A stretch of DNA of 64,000 bases, taken from contig CM018036.1 in NCBI GenBank assembly GCA_008638375.1, positions 9,393,577 through 9,457,576 of the forward strand, given 5' to 3'. The position numbers and the translations under genes were made by a program. Source of the stretch: Nyssa sinensis. Taxonomy: Eukaryota > Streptophyta > Magnoliopsida > Cornales > Nyssaceae. The notes beneath the pieces were generated by a model, which was not told where the DNA came from, ran no database searches, and worked only from the letters and a program-made list of their open reading frames with translations. Below, piece after piece: positions 55,941 through 64,000 of this stretch. Positions within the stretch are counted from its first letter, which is position 1; each line of letters opens with the position of its first letter.

Positions 55941-58391
55941 ATTATTCACAAACATATTTATATATATTAGTTGGCCAACCAACAAAAGTAGGAATAACTG
56001 AAATCGTTGGATTCTTGGGACTCATTAAGAGCATTATCGGTTTGGTAGAATTAAAAATGTTATGGTTAGCTTTGAGCCAATTGGGTCATGACTCGCAAGG
56101 TAGCCATTTGATAATTTGCTACTATAGATTATTACAGAATTTATCACATTGGGCGAATCAATATTCGAACAAAAAAAAATGGGTGTCCTGTGAAATAATT
56201 GCTGCGGCTGAAATCCAATTTCAATGGTTTTCATTTTTGCTTGGTTGAGTTGCAAAAAAATATTAATTAAATTAAATAATTATAAAAAAAATTATTATTT
56301 AAATTAAATAGTTAAGAACAACTCTAATAATGCTAGTTATTATAGCTAAATTTTAATTTTATTTTAACTAGCCACTTTTTGAAAATCAATTCCAACACTG
56401 TTCTTTTTTTTTTAAGTTAGACATATTTTTAATGTAAAATATTCTAATAATCAAATTTCAATGTTTATTTTTTAATTATCATATTTCAACAATTATTTTT
56501 TAACAATTAAATTTTAACGGTCAATTTATAATAGTTGTGTTTTATTCTTTCAATAATAAAATACAGTAGAAACAAGTTAAGAATAATCATAAAAATTAAT
56601 ACAATTTTAAAATAACTAAATTGTGACATCATTATAAGTTTAATATAATTAATTAATTAATATTATATTATCTTTTTTGTTAAATTAATATAATAATTTA
56701 AGAGAGTATTTTAGATCATTAACAAATATACATTATGTTAACTATTAATATAATAACATATAACCAGCTATTTTGACTCGTCATAAATAACTATCAAAAT
56801 AGCTCAAAGCTACTTTATGCTCCGAGTGTTTGAATGAGCTTGCTAAAAAATGTTTAACAATTATCAAAATGGAAGTATTCATAATCAATTTGATCAACTT
56901 TAATGAAAAAAACTAGAATTACGATAACCCTTCTTTGCACTCATGTCTAACTAAACTTGTTTTCTATTTCGATCTATGCACATTATTATTCCACCCATTT
57001 TTTATGGTACCTTTTCATTTTCTTTCCCAAACAAGCTAAAAACCTTACCCGAATTTTTTACCTCACTCATGCATTTTTTTTTTTTTTTACTAATTTTCAT
57101 AACCCTTCAACCTTTTGCTCTTATTTTTTTAACTCATTTTTTTTAGAAGCATCTTTTCAAAAAAAAAAAAACCTTTTAAACCAAAAAAATTGTCCAAAAA
57201 TACCTTTTGAAAAAAAGTTTCTAAGCATCTTTTGCTCTAGAAATGTCTTTTCAAAATATATATTTTGACTTAAAATGTAAAACTTTAATCAATAATGAAT
57301 TCTTTAACACTAAAAACTTATCCAACAAAAAATGACTCTTTTTCAAAGTGCACTGAGTCTAGAAAATAAGTATGAAAGTGCGTGAGTCACGAAAATTAAT
57401 AATTAAAAAAAAAACACTGGGGTACAAAACTCAACCTTACCCAGATCCCACCTTTTGAAGTTGCCAGCAGGACTTGAGGACCTGGATCCCATGAACTTCC
57501 CCAAATTAGGTTGATTCACCATCACGAAGAATAGTGATCCATTTGAAATACATTTTACTGGAATATACAAAGTTTCCATAAGCAAGCATGACGTAAAGTT
57601 GCCTACAAATCAAAGAAATGAATGAATCCAAAAAAAAAAAAAAACAAGATAATATGAGAAGCTCAATCAAATTTTTGTTTACATGAAAAATACCAAATAG
57701 TATTTTATTACACCTTGCAGTAAAGATAGTTTCAAGACATGAGCGACAAGCTACATAATCAACTAGGTCCACGTATGTGACGGGCTCATGAATAACTTCC
57801 ACCATCCCTTAGTACCATTTCAGCTATCATTTTTTGATAGTATTCAAGAACAGATTTCTCCTCCACTTAGAAAAGTTTGCCCAGAAGGAAACGCAGAAAA
57901 AAAAATGATACATGTATATCCAAACTTTAACTGTATAATATTGACTTTCAAATGAGATTATAGATGTGAATCAAACTGCTAAATCAAAATACAGAGGTCC
58001 ATAAATCTCGAGACTTGAATTTGGTCCCATTAAGATGAAACAAAGAGACAAGTCTATATTGTAAATTCAAGGGATCAAAAGTACAAAAATAGGACTTTGA
58101 GAATAGCAGCAAAAAATTAATCACGGGTTGTGATCATTAGATCCTTCATTGTTGATCTTCTGCAAAAAAAAAAAAAACCGACAGTACACCAAATGGTCAG
58201 AGAGATCTTTGGTTATAATAATATAAAAGCAATAACATTACAGTCGTTGTTCACCAAAAAAAAATTACAGTCATCAATAGAAACATTACAAGAAAGGCTA
58301 AAACACATTAGTGTAACACTTGAGAAAATGATTTTCTTTTTCTTTTTCCGATTCAATAAGAAAAGGATCTCATAATTCAGTGGGCAACTCG
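55941..58391. other. AT-rich intergenic stretch without a supported gene
   Basis: Minus-strand frames at 57403-57805 are the only ones with mixed composition ('VTYVDLVDYVACRSCLETIF'). They lack recognisable motifs or splice partners, so no gene is called. The rest is low-complexity AT. Confidence 0.45.
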
Positions 58392-58989
58392 ACTCAATAA
58401 AGCTTTATCCTAATTATTTGAAATCGGTAACATGAATTTTGTCTCGTCACTCTACTCTACTCAGTTAAACTAAACGATATCATATCTTTTTTCACTATTT
58501 CAACCCAATATATTTTTAACATTACCCTTTCCTTAACATAATTTTCAATGTGAACCATGTCATTCTTTTCGCTGGTCTTCATCATACACCGCCAAACCAC
58601 CTTAATCAGTTTCTCTCATTTTACCTACTTTAAGTACTAAGTGCCACCTCCACAATCTCATGAGTGTGTTTATGTTTAATTATCTTTTTTTTTTCTTATC
58701 ATACATTCATCTCAATATCTTTATTTTGGTCACACTCATTTAATAGCGTGTTGTTTCTTAACAACTCAAAATTTTGACATATACGCCAATCATGCAATAT
58801 GTCAAAAACACTCATCCATTTAAACCATCTTCATTACTTCTACGAGTAACATTATCTATCATTTCTCCTTCCTTGTGAACAAGCAAACCTAAATAACAAA
58901 ATTGTTCACTTTTCATTGTCTTTTAATTTTCAGCCTTCACTACATCCTCATTTGTATTTCATAAAATTACATTCCACTTATTCGTTCTC
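58392..58989 (-). mobile_element. RTE-type LINE 3' fragment, copy B
   Basis: On the minus strand the end reads 'ATGTTACCGATTTCAAATAA' then 'TTAGGATAAAGCTTTATTG', the typical RTE tail. Upstream, degraded coding text such as 'THS*DCGG' and 'MSVTKIKILR' aligns with the same part of copy A (58990-59815). More stops than in copy A suggest greater age. Confidence 0.7.
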
Positions 58990-59815
58990 AACACAACCTA
59001 ACAAAGCCTTATCCGAATTATTTGAAATCAGCTACATGAATATTATCTTGCCATTCTTTTCTATTCAAGTCTTTTAAGACCATTCTTTCTATTAAATAAA
59101 AAATTATCATATATTTTTTAACTACTTCTACTAAAGTTAATTTTGGCTGCCTTCACCCCCTAGCCTGACCCTCAATATTAACCCTATCATTATTCTTTAT
59201 TGGTACATTTATTGATCTTCATTTTACATAACCATACCACCTTAGCCGATATTCTCTTATCTTATCTCCTATAGGTGCTACTCCTATTATCTTAGGAATA
59301 TGTTCATTCTTAATTCTTTTATTTTTTGTCTTGTCGCACATTCATCTTAACATCCTCATTTCGGCTACTCATTTTATCAACATGTTGTTTCCTAACTGCC
59401 CAGTATTTTGTTCCATACAATATGGTTGGCCTAATAGCTATTGTATAAAATTTATCTTTCAATTTTAAAGGTATACATTGATCACATAATACCCCATACG
59501 CACTTCTCCACTTAACCCATGTTGCTTTAATTCTATGAGTAACATCATCTCCAATCTCTCCCTCTTGATGAATAAATAAACTTAGATAGTGAAACTTTTC
59601 ACTTCTTATTAACTCTTGATTTTCAATATTTACTATCCTCATTTTTATTACTAGTTTTACTAAAATTACACTCAAGATATTCAGTTTTTGTCATACTTAT
59701 CTTGAATTCTTTTGAATCTAAAACTTCTCTTCAAATCTCTAATTTATCATTTAATCCCTCTTTTAGTTTCATCAATTAAGACAATATCATCAGCAAAAAA
59801 TATGCACCATGGAAC
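58990..59815 (-). mobile_element. RTE-type LINE 3' fragment with reverse-transcriptase end, copy A
   Basis: On the minus strand, the RT active site 'VPWCIFFADDIV' is readable at 59782-59815 with its FADD box. It is followed by 'EKFHYLSLFIHQEGEIGDDV', 'HRIKATWVKWRSAYGVLCD', 'KLKDKFYTIAIRPTILYGTK' and 'YWAVRKQHVDKMS' (59370-59600). This order is diagnostic of the C-terminal part of plant RTE reverse transcriptase. The tail with 'CTTTGTTAGG' ends near 58990. The 5' part is missing and frameshifts occur. Confidence 0.85.
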
Positions 59816-59860
59816 AAGCACTTGACGAATAAGCTGTTACCAGTAACTAAGAAAAACAAA

Positions 59861-60275
59861 ACTCTATTTTGGCTCACGAATCCGTGTCGGACATGTCCCT
59901 AACACGTGTCGGACACGTAAAAAAAGAGTGTCCAATTTTTTTATTTTTTAATATTTCAGACACGTTTTGAACCTTTTTTTTATTTTAATTTTCGTCTCTT
60001 TTCTCCTCTTCTTCTTTGCTTTGGAACTTGAATCATCGATGTCGATGATTAAATGAAGAAATTCTTGAAGTTTTATTTAATGGCTATATTATTTTGATTT
60101 GTGCATTTTTATGTTAATTTTAATTAAAATAATATTAAGTTTTTATTACATGATCATATAAAAATATATATATATATATATTTAACATATTCCAGACTTA
60201 TCCGTAATCTGTGTCCTACTTTTTGAGAAATTCCATGTTTGTGTCTTATGTTCGTGTTCGTGTTCGTGCTTCTTA
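59861..60275 (-). repeat. second copy of the GACACG-ended repeat
   Basis: This is the reverse-orientation relative of 5777-6136. Both ends match (ACTCTATTTTGGCTCACG at the left, CGTGCTTCTTA at the right), as do core blocks such as 'TTTTAATTAAAATAATATTA' and 'GATGATTAAATGAAG'. It is 415 bp against 360 bp, with AT-rich length variation. It sits next to an RTE fragment. Confidence 0.8.
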
Positions 60276-62105
60276 GACCAGCAATAGCTTACCAATTTCA
60301 ACCAAACATTGATTTGTGATGCTGGATATTAGTGTGCGTTTACTTGTGATTATTACAAGTAACCACAATGTATGTGTGTTTCATTCTCTTTGATCCTATC
60401 TTTGATTGGTTTTTATAACGTTGCATTGGGAGCTAGTGCTTGCTAAACAGTACATTTGCTCTCCTTCACCCCTCTTTTCTTTTCTAGAATATTTTTTTGC
60501 AAGGGCATTAAGAAATATTTAACAACTCTTCATACTAACAGATAAAAATAAATACTAAGTTGATCTTTTTTTTTTTTGGATCGATGATACTAAGTTGATC
60601 TTTGCCAAAAGCTTACAGATAAATGAGTTGAAACAAAAATAATTTTTCTTTTTTCAGGAAAAGTATTTAAAGAGCTCATTTTAGACCCATAGTGTGCTCA
60701 AAATAGACTTAATTCCTTGCAAAAATAAAGAAAAATTATGAATATATGACAATAGAAGATATCAAGAATCAGGAGAGAAGCAAGTGCGGTATTTCATAAT
60801 CAGCACATTTCATGTAACCTGTGTGATTCTTATCAATACCATGGTACTTTGCCAAGACAATATTGGCCATCCAAATATATCTACCTATAGTGTAAGAACA
60901 AGAATTAGGGAAATTTCAAGTTAGAAAGCAAGCAAAATGGTATCTGTTGCATTGTAAGAATAGTCAACCAACTCTTCCAAAATCACAAGGCAGTGTAAAG
61001 ATAATGATATCAACTGCACTTGGAACAAAATTATTGATATACATAGAAAATTCAGGCTTCGGAAATATTAAGGCACAGTAAGTTTAATCTTTCTTCTTGG
61101 TGATGATTATGAAGCTTGACAGCATGACACTAAAAACTTCCATGCCTTTACAGTTCATTTCGGTACAAGTTTCTACATAGTATGTATTGTTTGAGGGAAT
61201 TGTTTGATCTATTTTTTGTCAATGCAAAAAATGTGTCTAACGTGCTCCATTTAAGACCCTCTACCACCCCTCCCTTTTTTCTTCAATGCCCTTAAGTCGT
61301 AACTTTGTTTTTGGGATAAATAAACAATTATATAAAAAAAAAACCTAAGGCCAAACATCCCATGAGTCACACTAGACTTTCATTTTATAATTTAAATCTT
61401 TGTTGTATTGATCTAAGACATGTTCCTATGCTCTTTTGATATTAGAGAAATCCACTTGGGTAAATCTTTTAAATGATTTCACAACAAACATAAGAAAATG
61501 ATTGGTTTCTTAACTTTCTTGGCATTTACATGGTTAAAAAAATTAAATAGTTTTCATATTTAAATTGTGATTTTTTTCTACAACTTATAATTTTCATACA
61601 AAATTTTAAGATCAAAAGCAATGAAGAGGAGATTGTTTGTACTTTTTTTTGCAAAAACAAATAAAAAAATAAAATTGAGGATGCATGATAGTGTCTCAAT
61701 GGATCTAATGCCTCTGCTCTGTGGGTTAACACTTCTTTCTAATTCCTTTCCCTAATGAATCAGATTAGGGTCACCTCTGATTCAATACGAATCTAATTGA
61801 TCTAAAGACATGCCAAGGCCAATTATTGTTATACTTGCAAGAAAATGCAAAATCATCCAACCACCCCACTACATAAAATAAGTGGTCTGTTCCCCAATGT
61901 GGTAAAATTCAACAAGATTAGATCATGTGCTCCAGTCAAAGTTTTATCATCTACGTATCTTGATGCTATTATTTTAGAACAGAGGGGGGTCAACTTAAGG
62001 TACACAACATGATGACGTGTTGAATAGCTCTCTTTCTCCAACATGCACTCTCACTCTCCCCAAATTATTATGATTAGATGGCAATCTCAGTAACTTTTTT
62101 TTGGT
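60276..62105. other. intergenic, no gene supported
   Basis: AT-rich. A short minus-strand stretch near 60800-60870 reads 'ANIVLAKYHGIDKNHTGYMKC' but has no context or recognised family. The remainder shows nothing. Confidence 0.4.
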
Positions 62106-62107
62106 AA

Positions 62108-63190
62108 GTGTTAGTCCCAAGGGTAGAAGGAGCAATTTTGATGATAACAACACAATAATGATGTGTACTAATCATTTATATGCTCTAAACTAGGAACAAA
62201 AGTTGAATATAAAGTGCGAATAAACTTTGAATTGAACAAACTTGGCTCAACCAAGATGGACATTAGGACTTTAAAAAACAAATTGGAAAAATCATATCAA
62301 AGGTTTGTATGTGATTAGGAAAAACTTATTAAAGTATGATCATCTTGAGAAGTCCCTCAAAAATCCTAATCTATGATTAGTTGACTTAGAAAGGTCACGA
62401 GCTTAACTAAGGCATTGATCACTCTTGAACTGACCTTTCAGACCTTTAGTCGACTAAGAATCGTTATTAGTCGACTGAATGACTTAGATTTGAAATCACA
62501 ATTGGCCACTAAACAATTTAATCAGGATCCGTGTGCAGTCTGGAGTCTTCTGCAGTGGAAACTTAACTTTTGGACAATTCAGTTTGAATCAGTCGCCCAA
62601 CTGATCTAAAATGAAAAATGAATTATAGCTTCTGAATGAATCAGTCGAGCCCAATGGGATATATATCAGTCAACCGAATCAACTTGAGGTTAAGTTGCTT
62701 TTGACAACGAACATTTAGTCAATTCAATCCACGACAAGACAACATGATAGCCAGTTTTCAACTACTCTGATCAAACATTAAATGCACCTCAACGAATATA
62801 GTTTTCAAAGGGCTATAAATGCCAACCAAAAACTAGTTATTAGATGAGTTCATGCTTTCAATGATTATTAATCAAACATTTATTATTGAGCCCTAAATTC
62901 TTGAGTTATTTCATAGAGCCAGTCATTTATTCATTTATTATGAGACAACTCTAGTACTAATCAAAAAATAATAATTTATGGGATAACCATAGTGAGCTTT
63001 GTTTGTAAAATCTAGCTCCAAGAGAGTTATTATTATGTTATTCTCACTCATTATTCACTTGAGAAGAGTTTGTAACAAGGCTTGGTGTAACATTTGGAAA
63101 GTGGGGGAGTGGCGTAATCCAAAAGATTGTAAAGAGTTTGATCTCCACCATAAAGAGATTGGTTTAGTATGTTAAATCATCATTAGGTGT
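62108..63190 (+). repeat. probable SIRE/Maximus-type copia LTR relic
   Basis: The start, 'GTTAGTCCCAAGGG' with 'TTTTGATGATAACAACACAA', is the usual beginning of SIRE-type LTRs. A TATA-type 'GGGCTATAAATGCC' lies at 62811-62824. The downstream part has 'GGCTTGGTGTAAC' and 'AGTGGCGTAATCC', like the R/U5 end. No second LTR or coding part is present, so it is a solo LTR or fragment with uncertain ends. Confidence 0.45.
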
Positions 63191-63239
63191 TCTCAAGACC
63201 ATGTAGACTTAGGCCCATGTAGACATGGACACTATTCTT

Positions 63240-64000
63240 ACTTCTAGCGTCTGTGGCCCAAATTTGCTACGAACAAGCCCAATTGTTTGTTGGAGCCAGT
63301 TAACACTTTGCAGCCCACCCACTTCCACAACATCTTGTGCACCCGCACACTATTTATAAATTTCAAACGAAAACTCACCCTTATCCGAAAAGAAAGGCTA
63401 GTGTTGTCCACCACGTGTCCCTAAGGCAAATTTCTTGCCCCCTCATTTCACGCTCTTCACATGCGTGATAGTTCATCAACCCTAACCTCCCAATCAAACC
63501 ATTTCCTATATTTCCGATGTTCTCCATTGTTGTTGCTATTTCTAGTCGGCTGAATTCCACCAATGGTCCCCATTCTACCCACATCGGAATCTAGAAACAC
63601 CATTAGCCCCTCCCCCCCCCTCTCTCCACCTTAATCATTGATGACATGGAGGTTGACGGATTCTTGATCAACAACTGAACCCATCATAAATGCCTTCTTG
63701 TTGTAGTCACCTCATCCATCTTCACAACCACCACATCAATCCCCTAGTGCTTCGAAAACCTAAAGGCACCATAAAAACAAAGGAACACCGATGAATCGAA
63801 CCCACACCTCCGTTGGCTCCATTGATGGCTTGTGGCAACTCCTTGTTGGAGCCCACCAATTTAAATAAACTGGGTCGCCCTCAAATGTCCAGCTCCTCTC
63901 CATAATTCGTAAGGCCACTGCCCTCGATAAAAGCTCAAACAGAAAGAGGACACCATGAATGTCGTACACTATCAGCCTCTGTTGTTACTCTCCATTTATG
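63240..64000 (-). pseudogene. L1-type LINE ORF1 fragment, running off the window
   Basis: On the minus strand, 'YDIHGVLFLFELLSRAVALR' and 'SWTFEGDPVYLNWWAP' then 'TEVWVRFIGVPLFLW' (63760-63969) line up with ORF1 of the LINE at 4.3-10.8 kb (DUF4283-type). Lower-coordinate sequence down to about 63240 continues in broken frames. The 5' end lies beyond 64000. Confidence 0.7.

Noticed and set aside
57403..57805. Overlapping minus-strand frames that look partly protein-like
   Set aside because: No recognised motif, no convincing splice sites and strong T-run bias, so no gene is called.

Overview
The window looks like a nuclear segment from a eudicot plant, probably a woody species. The evidence is low gene density, AT-rich intergenic DNA full of (TA)n, (CT)n and (CA)n tracts, and plant-type genes with introns. 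It also holds plant retrotransposon lineages: Ty1/copia, a Tat-like Ty3/gypsy, L1-type and RTE-type LINEs, TRIMs, an Au-type SINE fragment and a Mutator-like MITE. No species is claimed. I see no bacterial genes, CRISPR array or organellar block.

Layout. 1-1732 is the 3' part of a decayed copia element with its 3' LTR. 2.6-4.1 kb holds two short tandem duplications. 4.3-10.8 kb is a long, decayed L1-type LINE with ORF1 and ORF2, split by a nested 360-bp repeat. 10.8-11.2 kb is another local duplication. 12062-13400 (minus) is an intact three-exon gene for a 346-aa RING protein related to CNOT4. 16.7-17.5 kb holds an RNase H-like pseudogene fragment and a complete 295-bp TRIM. 18988-29261 (minus) is a complete gypsy element with 545-bp LTRs, a GCTAT target duplication, gag-pol on the minus strand and a separate antisense transcription unit. 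29.3-48.4 kb is gene-poor, with microsatellites, a SINE fragment, an RTE tail, a MITE and inverted or tandem repeats.

48696-54212 (plus) is a four-exon TORTIFOLIA1/SPIRAL2-like gene of about 647 aa. It carries one apparent 1-nt frameshift, and its last intron contains a truncated LINE and a second complete TRIM. 54.2-64 kb holds two head-to-tail RTE LINE tails, a second copy of the repeat nested in the LINE, a probable SIRE-type LTR relic and the start of another L1-type LINE running off the window.

Only two host genes are well supported, the RING protein and the microtubule-associated TOR1-like protein. They show no obvious functional link. Most of the rest is layered mobile DNA. The most notable items are the gypsy element, whose antisense gene has its own TATA box, introns and poly(A)-like signal, and the two minimal TRIMs with perfect 5-bp target duplications.
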